Below are positions 32,617-41,500 of a stretch of DNA of 64,000 nucleotides, one piece after another. Location: the NCBI RefSeq assembly GCF_016862435.1, contig NZ_BOMY01000010.1, positions 38,371-102,370 of the forward strand, written 5' to 3'. The first letter of the stretch is position 1, and each line of letters opens with the position of its first letter. This DNA comes from Paractinoplanes tereljensis. Lineage in GTDB: Bacteria; Actinomycetota; Actinomycetes; Mycobacteriales; Micromonosporaceae. The notes under the pieces were generated by a model. The model did not search any database. It was not told where the DNA came from and worked only from the letters and a program-made list of their open reading frames with translations. The translations under genes and the position numbers were made by a program.

Positions 32617-33696
32617 GTGCTCCTTCTCGCCCCTACTCCCGGACCATCCGCGGCCACCTCCACGCCCGAGGTCTTCACGTCGATCGACACCACCAAGGTC
32701 TGCGACAACGACGTGTTGTGCAGCCGCGTCCTCGATTGGACAGGCAACCAGTGGCTGGCCAACTCCAGTTACTGGATCATCGTGAAGCCGCTCCGGATCC
32801 TGGCGATCATTCTGATCGCCCTGCTGATCCGCTGGCTGCTGCACCGGGCGATCAAGCGGCTCACCACCAGCACCAGCCGGGCGGCGATGCCGGCCCTGCT
32901 GAAGCCGCTGAAGGAGAAGACGGCCGCGGCGGTCGAGGACGGGCAGTACATCCCGGAACGCCGCCGGCAGCGGGCCGAGGCGATCGGCTCGGTGCTCGGC
33001 AGCTTCGTCACCGCCGTGGTCTTCACGATGGCCGTCCTGCTGGTCTTCGGTGAGCTCGGCTTCAACCTGGGCCCGCTGCTGGCCAGCGCCGGCATCGTCG
33101 GGGTGGCGCTCGGCTTCGGCGCGCAGAGCCTGGTCAAGGACCTGATCGCCGGCCTGTTCATGCTGCTCGAGGACCAGTACGGAGTGGGCGACACGGTCGA
33201 CCTGGGCGAGGCGGTCGGCGTGGTGGAGACGGTCGGCCTGCGGATCACCACGGTCCGGGACATGCGCGGCGTGCTCTGGTACATCCGCAACGGCGAGATC
33301 GTCCGGGTCGGCAACAAGAGCCAGGGCTGGGCGCTCGTGGTGATCGATATCCCGATCGGCTTCGTCAACTCCGAGGAGGCGATCGCCGTGCTGCGGACGG
33401 CGGCCGAGACGGTGTCCGCGTCGCCCGAGCACGAGAAGGAGTTCATCGAGCCGCCGGACGTAATCGGGGTAGAGCAGCTGACCGTGGACGGCGCGGTGAT
33501 CCGGACCATCGCCAAGACCACCGCGGACGGCCAGGCGGCCGTGCAGCGAGACCTGCGCCGCGCGCTGACCGAGGCGCTGGAGCTGGGCGGCTTCTCCGAA
33601 CGCATCGCCGCATCTCGATTGATGCCACGCTCGGCGGTGCCGCCATCTTTCTTGCAACCTTCTGACCCGGATCAAAAATCTGAGGGTACGTCCTGA
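32617..33696 (+). CDS. MscS-family mechanosensitive channel
   Basis: The 359-residue protein has a first helix near residue 60 (IVKPLRILAIILIALLIRWL) and a second near 125 (AIGSVLGSFVTAVVFTMAVL). The pore helix TM3 is typical of MscS: GPLLASAGIVGVALGFGAQS, followed by LVKDLIAGLFMLLEDQYGVG. A cytoplasmic beta domain begins with VETVGLRITTVRDMRGVLWY. It releases solutes under hypo-osmotic shock. The GTG start lacks a strong ribosome site. It is monocistronic by spacing and divergent from the HNH gene. Confidence 0.92.
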   Translation: MLLLAPTPGPSAATSTPEVFTSIDTTKVCDNDVLCSRVLDWTGNQWLANSSYWIIVKPLRILAIILIALLIRWLLHRAIKRLTTSTSRAAMPALLKPLKEKTAAAVEDGQYIPERRRQRAEAIGSVLGSFVTAVVFTMAVLLVFGELGFNLGPLLASAGIVGVALGFGAQSLVKDLIAGLFMLLEDQYGVGDTVDLGEAVGVVETVGLRITTVRDMRGVLWYIRNGEIVRVGNKSQGWALVVIDIPIGFVNSEEAIAVLRTAAETVSASPEHEKEFIEPPDVIGVEQLTVDGAVIRTIAKTTADGQAAVQRDLRRALTEALELGGFSERIAASRLMPRSAVPPSFLQPSDPDQKSEGTS

Positions 33697-33899
33697 GCTG
33701 GGATTAGTTCTTCCGGGGGATACCGGTACTCCACCGAACGGCCGACATTCGTTCCGTACGCCCTAGCATCGACTCGGACGATCGGGCAGAATCCGCTTGA
33801 GCATCTGCACATGCGGCATCACGTCCCGCGGGTCAATCCCAGGGACGTACCCGGCGTTCGTCGCAACCCGGCGCGTGCCGAGATCGATGGAGGACCTGG

Positions 33900-35336
33900 G
33901 TGTCCCACAGACCCGCCGCACGGGGGCGGCACCGCGCCGAAACCGTGACGGAAAGAGACCAACCGGTTACGTTCCGGGAGGTCTTCGCCATCCGCGAGTA
34001 CCGGGCGATCTATTCGTCGCTGCTCGTGAACTGGCTGGGTGACTACCTGTCCAAGGCAGCGATCACCGTGCTCGTCTACGAGCAGACCGAGTCGGTGCTC
34101 CTGTCGGCAGCGGCCTTCGCCGTCTCGTTCCTGCCCTGGATCATCGGCGGGACCCTGCTCTCCGCACTGGCCGAGCGATATCCGTACCGCCGGGTCCTGA
34201 TCATCGCGGACCTGTCCCGGATGGTGCCGATCGCGCTGCTGCTGATCTCGCACCTGCCGATCTGGGTCATGCTGGTCCTGGTCTTCGTGGCCAGCCTCGG
34301 GACACCGCCCACCCAGGCGGCCCGGTCCGCGCTGCTGCCGCAGCTCGTCGGGCGGGACAAGCTGCCCACCGCGATCGCCGTCAACCAGACCACCACCCAG
34401 TCCGTCCAGGTCATCGGCTACCTCGCGGGCGCGACCATCGCGACCGCCATCAGCCCGCGGGTGGCCCTCGCCGTCGACGTGCTGACGTTCGCGCTCTCGG
34501 CCGCGTTCATCGCCCGCGGCGTACGCCCGCGGCCCCCCGCCCAGGCCCGCGGCCAGCGCAGCCACCTGCTGCACGAGTCCGGCGAGGGTTTCCGGCTGGT
34601 CTTCGGCCGGCGAGTACTGCGGGACATCGCGCTGATGGTGTTCGTGCTGAGCGCGTTCTCCATCGCGCCGGAGGGTCTGGCCGCCGCCTGGGCCGCCGAG
34701 GGCACCAGCGACCCGGCGGCCCGCGGCCTCAACCAGGGCCTGATCATGGCGGCCAGCCCGATCGGCTTCGTGGTCGGCGGCCTGCTCATCACCCGGCTGA
34801 CCGGCCCGGCCACGCGCGAGCGGCTGATCCGCCCGTTCGCGGTCCTCAGCTGTCTCGCCCTGGTCCCGGCTGCCCTGGGCCCACCGATGCTCGCGGTGGT
34901 GGGTCTGGTGGCCCTCTCCGGGGCCGCCATCGGCGGGCTGACACCCACCCTCAACGGCAAGTTCGTGCTGATGCTGCCGCACGGCTACCGCGCCCGGGCG
35001 TTCGGCGTGATGCAGGCCGGCATGCAGCTGTCCCAGTTCGCCGGCATCATGATCACCGGCGTGCTGGCCGACCTGTTCTGGCTGCCGCTTGTGGTCGGGC
35101 TGACCGCCCTGGCCGGCACCGCGGTGATGAGTTACCTGGCCGCTCGCTGGCCCCGCGCGCAGGAGTTCGCCACGGCCGTCGAGGAAGCGGCCGCGACCGT
35201 GCCGCCCGACCCGCCCGCCGTGCCGTCGCCCTCGCCGGCCGCCCCGATCGAGCAGACCCCGATCGAGCAGGCTCCGGGCGCGACGACGAGCGTCACATCC
35301 GAGCGGCCGGCCGCGGCTGGCAGGATGGACGGGTGA
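33900..35336 (+). CDS. MFS transporter
   Basis: The 478-residue protein has about 12 hydrophobic helices. It carries an MFS signature in the 2-3 loop (LAERYPYRRVLIIADLSRM), a GYLAGATIATAI helix and a mid-loop with conserved charged residues. The C-terminus is a 60-residue Pro/Ala-rich cytoplasmic tail (PPDPPAVPSPSPAAP). Substrate unknown; relatives in the MFS_3/enterobactin-exporter-like class are drug or siderophore exporters. GGAGG 7 nt upstream fixes GTG at 33900. Its TGA overlaps the GTG of the globin gene. Confidence 0.88.
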   Translation: MSHRPAARGRHRAETVTERDQPVTFREVFAIREYRAIYSSLLVNWLGDYLSKAAITVLVYEQTESVLLSAAAFAVSFLPWIIGGTLLSALAERYPYRRVLIIADLSRMVPIALLLISHLPIWVMLVLVFVASLGTPPTQAARSALLPQLVGRDKLPTAIAVNQTTTQSVQVIGYLAGATIATAISPRVALAVDVLTFALSAAFIARGVRPRPPAQARGQRSHLLHESGEGFRLVFGRRVLRDIALMVFVLSAFSIAPEGLAAAWAAEGTSDPAARGLNQGLIMAASPIGFVVGGLLITRLTGPATRERLIRPFAVLSCLALVPAALGPPMLAVVGLVALSGAAIGGLTPTLNGKFVLMLPHGYRARAFGVMQAGMQLSQFAGIMITGVLADLFWLPLVVGLTALAGTAVMSYLAARWPRAQEFATAVEEAAATVPPDPPAVPSPSPAAPIEQTPIEQAPGATTSVTSERPAAAGRMDG

Positions 35337-35722
35337 GCGCACCCTCCCCGGAAGAAGTCACCTTCTACGAGGCGATCGGCGGCGAGCCCACGTTCCGCCG
35401 CCTCGTCGACAAGTTCTATGAGGGCGTGGCCGACGATCCCCTGCTCCGCCCGATGTACCCGGAGGAGGACCTGGGCCCGGCCGCCGACCGGCTGACCCTG
35501 TTCCTGATCCAGTACTGGGGCGGCCCGAACACCTACTCGGCGAGCCGTGGCCACCCCCGCCTGCGGATGCGGCACGCCCCGTTCGTGGTCGACGCCGCGG
35601 CCCGCGATGCCTGGCTGAAGCACATGCGCGACGCCGTGAATTCGATCGGTCTCCCGGAGCAGCACGAGAAGATGCTTTGGGACTACCTGGAGCGCGCCGC
35701 GTACTTCATGGTCAACGCCTGA
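35333..35722 (+). CDS. glbO: Truncated hemoglobin O (group II)
   Basis: The 129-residue trHbO contains TFYEAIGGEPTFRRLVDKFY, the proximal-side RGHPRLRMRHAPF (proximal His F8 in MRHAPF) and the distal Tyr/Trp set (Tyr in LIQYWGGPNTYS, Trp at G8 in RDAWLKHM). Group II globins bind O2 tightly and are linked to oxidative and nitrosative stress and respiration. GTG at 35333 overlaps the MFS stop, so it is translationally coupled to the transporter. In mycobacteria glbO lies close to the HNH gene and pepN, as here. Confidence 0.95.
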   Translation: MSAPSPEEVTFYEAIGGEPTFRRLVDKFYEGVADDPLLRPMYPEEDLGPAADRLTLFLIQYWGGPNTYSASRGHPRLRMRHAPFVVDAAARDAWLKHMRDAVNSIGLPEQHEKMLWDYLERAAYFMVNA

Positions 35723-35797
35723 TCGTTTCCGTCGGCGGCGGTCGCTCGTTTTAGCGGATGACCCAATACTGATCATCCGCGCACTGGAGCCGCCCGC

Positions 35798-37048
35798 ATG
35801 CGTCGACTGCTCGCCGCCGCCGTCATCGTTGCCGCCGCCGTGGCGTGCGCGCATCCGGCCCAGGCCGATTCGGCCCAATCCGCGGTGGTCTCGGCCAACC
35901 CGGTCGACTTCACCCCGCATGTCCTCGACGGCACCGTCTGGAGCATGGCGCTGGTCGGCGATACCGTCGTGGTCGGCGGTGCCTTCACGAAGGTCGCCGA
36001 CAGCTCCCGCCAGCACACCTACGCCCGGAAGAACATCTTCGCGTTCGGGCTGAGTGACGGGGAGATCCGCTCCTTCGCCCCCGAGGTGGACGGCGCGGTC
36101 TACTCGCTCGCCACCGGCGCGGACAGCACGGTCTACGCCGGCGGCGCGTTCAAGTCGGTGAACGGCTCCTCTCAGCGCGGGGTGACCCGGCTGGGGCTGA
36201 ACGGCGAGCGAGTCTCCTCGTTCAGCGCGCGGATCAACTGGGGCGACGTGCGCGCCCTCCAGGCTCGCGGCTCCAGCCTGTACGTGGCCGGGACGTTCTC
36301 GGCCATCAACGGGGTCAACCGGGATGCCCTGGCCCGGGTCAGCGCGTCCACCGGGGCGGTCGACACCGGGTTCGACGCTCGGCTCAGCGCGCCTGGGCTG
36401 AGCCGCACCCGGGTTGAGCACTTCGACATCTCGCCGGATGGCAGTCGGCTGGTCGCTATCGGGGCGCTGTTGAAGGCCAGCGGGTACGACCGGACCCAGA
36501 TCGCGATGATCGGGGTGGCTGGGTCCAGTGCGGTGCTGCTCAACTGGTACACCGACGCTTACAAGCCGGCCTGTATGAAGGGCTTCGACACCTATCTTCG
36601 GCAGATCAAGTTCTCGCCGGATGGGAAGTACTTCGTGGTGGCCGCTACTGGGCGGGCTTCCTCGCCGGATCGGCTCTGTGACTCGGCTGCTCGGTTTGAG
36701 ACCTCGGGTAATGGGCGGCATAACCCGACCTGGGTGCAGCGGACTGGTGGGGATTCGCTTTATGCGGTTGCCGTTACCGGGAGTGCCGTCTACCTGGGCG
36801 GTCACCAGCGCTACTTTGACAACCCTTATGGAACTGACGCTAAGGGGCCTGGGCCGGGTGCGGTCTCCCGGCAGGGCATCGGGGCGGTCAGCGCTACCAC
36901 TGGGCGGGCTTTGAGTTGGAACCCGACTCGGTCTCGGGGGGTTGGGGTGCGGTGCTTCCTGGTGGTGCCTCACGGGCTTTTGGTTGGGTCGGACACCGAC
37001 GAACTTGGGCGTGAGTACCACGGGCGGGTTGGGATGTTCCCGCTGTGA
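35798..37048 (+). CDS. Secreted beta-propeller-like protein
   Basis: The 416-residue protein has a signal peptide (LLAAAVIVAAAVACAHPAQA, cleaved near residue 23). Repeated short strands follow: GTVWSMALVGDTVVVGGAFT, VYSLATGADSTVYAGGAFKS, VRALQARGSSLYVAGTFSAI and VYAVAVTGSAVYLGGHQR. The spacing (LY/VYxGGxF motif about every 45 residues) is like delta-60/Kelch-type propellers of DUF5122. It is probably an exported adhesin or carbohydrate-associated protein; target unknown. Codon usage in the 3-prime third is noticeably T/G-ending (GGG, GTT, GCT) compared with the first half. Confidence 0.8.
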   Translation: MRRLLAAAVIVAAAVACAHPAQADSAQSAVVSANPVDFTPHVLDGTVWSMALVGDTVVVGGAFTKVADSSRQHTYARKNIFAFGLSDGEIRSFAPEVDGAVYSLATGADSTVYAGGAFKSVNGSSQRGVTRLGLNGERVSSFSARINWGDVRALQARGSSLYVAGTFSAINGVNRDALARVSASTGAVDTGFDARLSAPGLSRTRVEHFDISPDGSRLVAIGALLKASGYDRTQIAMIGVAGSSAVLLNWYTDAYKPACMKGFDTYLRQIKFSPDGKYFVVAATGRASSPDRLCDSAARFETSGNGRHNPTWVQRTGGDSLYAVAVTGSAVYLGGHQRYFDNPYGTDAKGPGPGAVSRQGIGAVSATTGRALSWNPTRSRGVGVRCFLVVPHGLLVGSDTDELGREYHGRVGMFPL

Positions 37049-37104
37049 GGGCTGGGCTGGTTGCACACGGCTGCTGAGCTGGCTGGCCTCGCTTCGCTCG
37101 GCTG

Positions 37105-37209
37105 GCATTTTTGCCCCGGGAAGCTGATGAGTTGGTAGTCGTTTTTCTGCCGCCGCACACCCCGCGGCGTCAGAAAAACGGCTGCCAACTCATCAGCGGG
37201 CAAAAATGC
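37105..37209. repeat. Long imperfect palindrome, element B
   Basis: Nested arms pair as in element A: GCATTTTTGCC (37105-37115) with GGCAAAAATGC (37199-37209), GCTGATGAGTTGG (37123-37135) with CCAACTCATCAGC (37185-37197), and CGTTTTTCTG (37140-37149) with CAGAAAAACG (37171-37180). A CACACCCCGCGGCG centre lies between. It is preceded by GAGCTGGCTGGCCTCGCTTC, nearly the same 20-mer as element A. It lies between two convergent genes. Confidence 0.75.
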
Positions 37210-37268
37210 ACGGGTCCCGTGGCAATCGCCGCCCTTTGACAAACATGACCGTTGGGCGGGGGTTGCTC

Positions 37269-37850
37269 TTAGAGCAGTGCGCCCTCGTCATGGAGCCAAT
37301 CGACGAAGCTGGTGGCCACCGCTGCTCCGCAGTCGAGCATCTCTACCACTAGAGCGTCGTGGGCACCTGCGGCCAAGGGGACCTGTAGCTCTGCGTATAT
37401 CGGGAGTTGGCCTCTTTCGGTGGGGTCACCTACGTAGGCCTTGCAGAAGCGGCGGGTGTGGTTCCACTCGTTTACTACGCGGTATGCCCGGTCGGCCCAG
37501 TCTGGTGGGACCGTGGCGTGCGGGCGGGCTCGCATCACCAGGATCTCGTCGTCTGGGCCCTCCAGGGTGAACAGCACCGCGTGCCGCTCCCACATCGCCA
37601 GCAGGCTTCCGCCGCCGTCGGCCAGGAACCGGATGTCGAGCATGTCGAGCGCTTTGCCGATGCGCGTCAGCGTCACCGGAGCGATCTGCTCGGACTCTTC
37701 GGACTTGGTCGCATCGGGCGGAGGACTCACCCGGCTCGGCTCGCGCTGAGCCGGAACCCCGACGCGAACGGTGCTCCGCACCGCTGTATCACTACCAGAA
37801 TCCGGCGCGTTACCCGCCGCCGAACCCGGACGCCATGACCACCACGGCAT
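37269..37850 (-). CDS. YbjN-domain protein
   Basis: The 193-residue protein has a poorly conserved first 60 residues (low complexity), then VTLTRIGKALDMLDIRFLAD, LFTLEGPDDEILVMRARPHA, AYRVVNEWNHTRRFCKAYVG and VEMLDCGAAVATSFVDWLHD. This is the YbjN/type III secretion chaperone-like fold found widely in Actinobacteria, where it is generally of unknown function. The start is uncertain: ATG at 37850 is in frame, but the domain begins only near residue 57, so a shorter protein is possible. The gene stands alone on the minus strand. Confidence 0.8.
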   Translation of the reverse strand: MPWWSWRPGSAAGNAPDSGSDTAVRSTVRVGVPAQREPSRVSPPPDATKSEESEQIAPVTLTRIGKALDMLDIRFLADGGGSLLAMWERHAVLFTLEGPDDEILVMRARPHATVPPDWADRAYRVVNEWNHTRRFCKAYVGDPTERGQLPIYAELQVPLAAGAHDALVVEMLDCGAAVATSFVDWLHDEGALL

Positions 37851-37985
37851 CGTTGTGCACCTCGCTCCCCAGCAGGACCCGCATCGCCGGACGTAGCGAA
37901 GTGGATCCGAGGGCCGACGGTACCCGTACAGGTCGCGGAGGTCATCCCCCCAACGGGAGGGCGCGACCGGATGGCCGATCTGGCA

Positions 37986-38645
37986 TCACCCTTTCGGGTG
38001 ACTCCCTATGGGCATAACGGTCAATTTACTAACCGCCTGTAGCCAGGCAACTCCATATGGTGCGGAAAGACCCACCCAGCGGCCGGCCACCCGCACTCGA
38101 GTATCCGGCACGTCGGCGCCTTCCGGGCCCAGGAAACCCATTCGAGATATCGCCTGAACGAGTCGCTGGGAGACCTCGACCGGCCGGCCGGCGGGCGGAG
38201 TCACCACCAGGGCCACGTGATCGAGCAACGCGTCGCGTACGGCTCGCTGACCGACCGCTCGGCCGGACAGGCCGCCCGCCGAGACCTCCCGCAGGGTGCC
38301 GGCCGCCGCGGCGGCCAGGCGGGTCAGCTCGGTCGCCGACACCGACTCCACCGTCTCACTCGCGGGCGGTGGGAGCGGCCAGCGCCACTGCGCGTCGCGC
38401 CGCTCGGGCAGTTGGTCGCCGCCCTTGGCCAGCACCGACAGCAGTTCCGAGGCCGACACCGTGGCGTCGTCCGGCCCGCGACCGGCCACCTCACGGGTGA
38501 CCAGGACGTCCCACGGGAGCCGGGCCCACAACGCGGTACGGCCGGTCGAGCCGCGCAACCGCACCGGCGCGCCGGGGTCGAGCCGGGTCAGCCGGGCCAG
38601 GAAAGCGCCTGCGTCGGGAACCCCGACGAGGCCGTGCTCACTCAT
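37986..38645 (-). CDS. Hypothetical protein coupled to thioesterase
   Basis: The 219-residue protein starts EHGLVGVPDAGAFLARLTRL and contains LWARLPWDVLVTREVAGRGP, a Leu/Ala-rich helical middle (LTRLAAAAAGTLREVSAGG) and AVRDALLDHVALVVTPPAGR. It is soluble, and the family was not recognised. ATG at 38645 overlaps the thioesterase TGA (ATGA), so the pair is co-translated; together with ettA they form a three-gene minus-strand operon. The conserved coupling suggests a common role, but nothing in the sequence identifies it. Confidence 0.75.
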   Translation of the reverse strand: MSEHGLVGVPDAGAFLARLTRLDPGAPVRLRGSTGRTALWARLPWDVLVTREVAGRGPDDATVSASELLSVLAKGGDQLPERRDAQWRWPLPPPASETVESVSATELTRLAAAAAGTLREVSAGGLSGRAVGQRAVRDALLDHVALVVTPPAGRPVEVSQRLVQAISRMGFLGPEGADVPDTRVRVAGRWVGLSAPYGVAWLQAVSKLTVMPIGSHPKG

Positions 38646-39046
38646 GACTCGCGGTAAGGCTCGAGGAACGCCAGCTCGGCTTCGCTGAGCCGGCGTGGAT
38701 GGCCGTTGGCCAGGTTGTACGGCACGCAGACCGACTTCGCCCGGCTGGCCAGCACCCCGTCGTCGAACAGCTCGTACGCGACGGTGAACGAGGCGGCCCG
38801 GGTCTGCGAGATCCACATCTCGATGCGGACCGGGTCGCCGTAGTCGACCGGGCGCAGGTAGTCGATCTCGTGCCGGGCGATGACGATGCCCTCCTCGAAG
38901 GAGCCCAGGCCGTGCTTGCGGGCCCCGACGAAGAACATCTCGACGCGCGCCTCCTCGTAAAGGGTGAGGAAGCGCGCGTTGTTGACGTGCCCGTACGCGT
39001 CCATGTCGGACCAGCGCACGGGCACATCGGTGACAAATCTAGTCAC
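38642..39046 (-). CDS. Acyl-CoA thioesterase (hotdog fold, 4HBT-type)
   Basis: The 134-residue protein has the 4-hydroxybenzoyl-CoA thioesterase signature VRWSDMDAYGHVNNARFLTL (catalytic Asp in the D-x-x-GHVNN motif). It continues with a hotdog helix and strands (EIDYLRPVDYGDPVRIEMWI) and ends AFLEPYRES. It should hydrolyse acyl-CoA esters. GTG at 39046 overlaps the ettA stop by 8 nt. The same order, ettA-like gene next to a thioesterase, is seen in mycobacteria (Rv2477c, Rv2475c), as I recall. Confidence 0.93.
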   Translation of the reverse strand: MTRFVTDVPVRWSDMDAYGHVNNARFLTLYEEARVEMFFVGARKHGLGSFEEGIVIARHEIDYLRPVDYGDPVRIEMWISQTRAASFTVAYELFDDGVLASRAKSVCVPYNLANGHPRRLSEAELAFLEPYRES

Positions 39047-40715
39047 GAGTCAGCTTGCGGTAGGTGACCCGGTGCGGGCGAGCCGCGTCGGCGCCAAGCC
39101 GGTCGATCTTGTTCTTCTCGTACGCGTCGAAGTTGCCCTCGAACCAGAACCACTTGTCCGGGTCCTCGTCGGTGCCTTCCCAGGCCAGCATGTGGGTGGC
39201 CACCCGGTCGAGGAACATCCGGTCGTGGGAGATGACCACGGCGCAGCCGGGGAACTCGAGCAGGGCGTTCTCCAGGCTGGAGAGCGTCTCGACGTCGAGG
39301 TCGTTGGTCGGTTCGTCGAGCAGGATCACGTTGCCGCCGATCTTCAGCGTCATCGCGAGGTTGAGCCGGTTGCGCTCGCCACCGGACAGCACCTTGACCG
39401 GTTTCTGCTGGTCGGGACCCTTGAAACCGAAGGCCGCCACGTACGCCCGGGAGGGCATCTCGACCTTGCCGACCATCAGGTGGTCGAGACCGTCGGAGAC
39501 GACCTCCCACACCGTCTTGGTGCCGTCCAGGCCGGAGCGGTTCTGATCGACGTACGACAGCTTCACCGTCTCGCCGACCCGCACCTTGCCCGAGTCCGGC
39601 TCCTCGAGCCCGACGATGGTCTTGAACAGCGTGGTCTTGCCGACGCCGTTCGGGCCGATGATGCCGACGATGCCGTTGCGCGGCAGCGAGAACGACAGGT
39701 GATCGATGAGCGTGCGCCCGTCGAAGCCCTTGGTCAGCTCGTTGGTCTCGATCACGGTGTTGCCCAGACGCGGGCCCGGCGGGATCTGGATCTCCTCGAA
39801 GTCCAGCTTGCGGGTCTTCTCCGCCTCGCTGGCCATCTCCTCGTAGCGGTCCAGCCGCGCACGGCTCTTGGTCTGGCGCGCCTTCGCGTTCGACCGCACC
39901 CACTCGAGTTCCTCGGTGAGGCGCTTCTTCATCTTCGCGTCCTTGCGGCCCTCGACCGCGAGACGCTGCGCCTTCTTCTCGAGATAGGTCGAGTAGTTGC
40001 CCTCGTACGGGTACGTCCGGCCGCGGTCCAGCTCGAGGATCCAGTTGGCCACGTTGTCCAGGAAGTACCGGTCGTGGGTGATGGCGATGACGGTGCCCGG
40101 GTACTTCGCGAGGTGCTGTTCCAGCCAGCTGACGCTCTCCGCGTCCAGGTGGTTGGTGGGCTCGTCGAGAAGCAGCAGGTCGGGCGCCTGCAGCAGCAGC
40201 TTGCACAGCGCGACCCGGCGGCGCTCACCACCGGAGAGCTGGGTGACGTCGGCCTCCGGCGGCGGGCACCGGAGGGCGTCCATCGCCAGCTCGAGCTGGG
40301 AGTCGAGGTCCCAGGCGTTGGCGTTGTCGAGCTCCTCCTGGAGCTTGCCCATCTCTTCCATGAGCTCGTCGGTGTAGTCGGTCGCCATCTCTTCGGCGAT
40401 CGCGTTGAACCGGTCGAGCTTGGCCTTGGTCTCGGTGACCGCTTCCTCGATGTTGCCGAGGACGGTCTTCGAATCGTTGAGCGGCGGCTCCTGGGCGAGC
40501 ATGCCGACGGTGTAGCCGGGCATCAGCCGGGCCTCGCCGTTGCTGACCTGTTCCACGCCTGCCATGATCTTGAGCAGCGTGGATTTACCGGCGCCGTTCG
40601 GACCGACCACGCCGATCTTGACGCCCGGCAGGAAGCTCAGGGTCACGTTGTCGAGCACGACCTTGTCGCCGTGCGCTTTACGCGCCTTGTCCAGGACGTA
40701 GATGTATTGGGCCAC
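39039..40715 (-). CDS. ettA: Energy-dependent translational throttle protein EttA (ABC-F)
   Basis: The 558-residue ABC-F protein has two ATPase domains. The first has Walker A GVVGPNGAGKSTLLKIMAGV, signature LSGGERRRVALC and Walker B LLLLDEPTNHLD. The second has IIGPNGVGKTTLFKTIVGLE, LSGGERNRLNLA and ILLDEPTNDLD. A P-site tRNA-interaction motif linker of about 50 charged residues follows the first (EKKAQRLAVEGRKDAKMKKR). It has the MAQYIYVLDKARKAHGDKVV start typical of EttA, which binds the ribosomal E site and gates elongation by energy status. GTG at 40715 is chosen by homology and an AGGTAGGG site. Confidence 0.96.
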   Translation of the reverse strand: MAQYIYVLDKARKAHGDKVVLDNVTLSFLPGVKIGVVGPNGAGKSTLLKIMAGVEQVSNGEARLMPGYTVGMLAQEPPLNDSKTVLGNIEEAVTETKAKLDRFNAIAEEMATDYTDELMEEMGKLQEELDNANAWDLDSQLELAMDALRCPPPEADVTQLSGGERRRVALCKLLLQAPDLLLLDEPTNHLDAESVSWLEQHLAKYPGTVIAITHDRYFLDNVANWILELDRGRTYPYEGNYSTYLEKKAQRLAVEGRKDAKMKKRLTEELEWVRSNAKARQTKSRARLDRYEEMASEAEKTRKLDFEEIQIPPGPRLGNTVIETNELTKGFDGRTLIDHLSFSLPRNGIVGIIGPNGVGKTTLFKTIVGLEEPDSGKVRVGETVKLSYVDQNRSGLDGTKTVWEVVSDGLDHLMVGKVEMPSRAYVAAFGFKGPDQQKPVKVLSGGERNRLNLAMTLKIGGNVILLDEPTNDLDVETLSSLENALLEFPGCAVVISHDRMFLDRVATHMLAWEGTDEDPDKWFWFEGNFDAYEKNKIDRLGADAARPHRVTYRKLTRD

Positions 40716-40837
40716 GGTGTGCCCTACCTCCGTGATCATGATTTCTTGTGGCGGCCGAGGTGCCGAATTCAGGGGCAATCTTTCCAGGTCGCCCAACGGC
40801 CACCTTCGACAACCCCATCAGGCGCGTACGGATTCCC

Positions 40838-41374
40838 TCACTCGACCCGGTCCACGTCGCTCACCTGGGTCTTCCGTCCGTCCGCGAAGTGCACCTCGAG
40901 CTGCTGGCGGTTGACCACGAACTGGGTCCCGTTCTCGGCCGTGGCCAGGTATTCGTCCTCGCCCTCGCGGTTGACCTGGGACAGGAACAGCCCGTTCTTG
41001 CCCTGCACCAGCGGACCCTGGTCGCTCTTGGTCTGCGACTGGTAATAGAGCGAACCGGCGCCGTCCTGGCAGATCCAGACCACGGTCCGGTTGTCCGTAA
41101 TGATCTTGAAAATCTGCCGCAGGTCGGACGGAAGGCCCAGGCTGTCGGCGGTCCGGATGGTCTCGTCCGGGCAGAGCGGCCCGGACGGCTCGGACGAAAT
41201 GTCCGTAGTTGGGGTTTCACTGCCCGTCTGCACCGACGCCCGCACCCGATCACGATGCCGCTCACCGAGCAGGAACCCGACGGTCATGCCGATGATCGTG
41301 AGAAACACGGTGGCAATGACCACAGGGAAGAAGATCGGCCGGCGTGGCGGGGAAAGATCGGCGGACGGTGTCAC
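40838..41374 (-). CDS. Membrane-anchored hypothetical protein
   Basis: The 178-residue protein has one N-terminal membrane helix ([20 protein letters not shown]) and a polar linker. Its exported globular part of about 110 residues has two Cys (PLCPD and VWICQD) and repeated beta motifs ([40 protein letters not shown]). No family was recognised. GTG at 41374 is used, with ATG at 41401 as an alternative start. It is divergent from otsA across about 125 nt, so the promoters share that region. Confidence 0.7.
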   Translation of the reverse strand: MTPSADLSPPRRPIFFPVVIATVFLTIIGMTVGFLLGERHRDRVRASVQTGSETPTTDISSEPSGPLCPDETIRTADSLGLPSDLRQIFKIITDNRTVVWICQDGAGSLYYQSQTKSDQGPLVQGKNGLFLSQVNREGEDEYLATAENGTQFVVNRQQLEVHFADGRKTQVSDVDRVE

Positions 41375-41500
41375 CGGCCCAGGATGGCACCAGGCAGCCA
41401 TCGCGGTCCATCTCAGCGGACTGAGACTGGCCGCGCCCCGGTGGTGCTACGCACAGTAGGCTCGGGGTGGGAACAGAAACGACCCGGAGGTGCACTCAGC

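Noticed and set aside
33797..34042. An 81-codon plus frame at the MFS start
   Set aside because: It overlaps the MFS gene out of frame; the GGAGG site and membrane helices fix the real start at 33900.
31788..37209. Elements A and B as CRISPR repeats or insertion sequences
   Set aside because: There are only two copies 5 kb apart with unequal sequence and no transposase or regular spacer array.
39043..41045. Long frames on both strands across ettA
   Set aside because: EttA motifs are unambiguous; the other frames have compositionally biased products without start signals.
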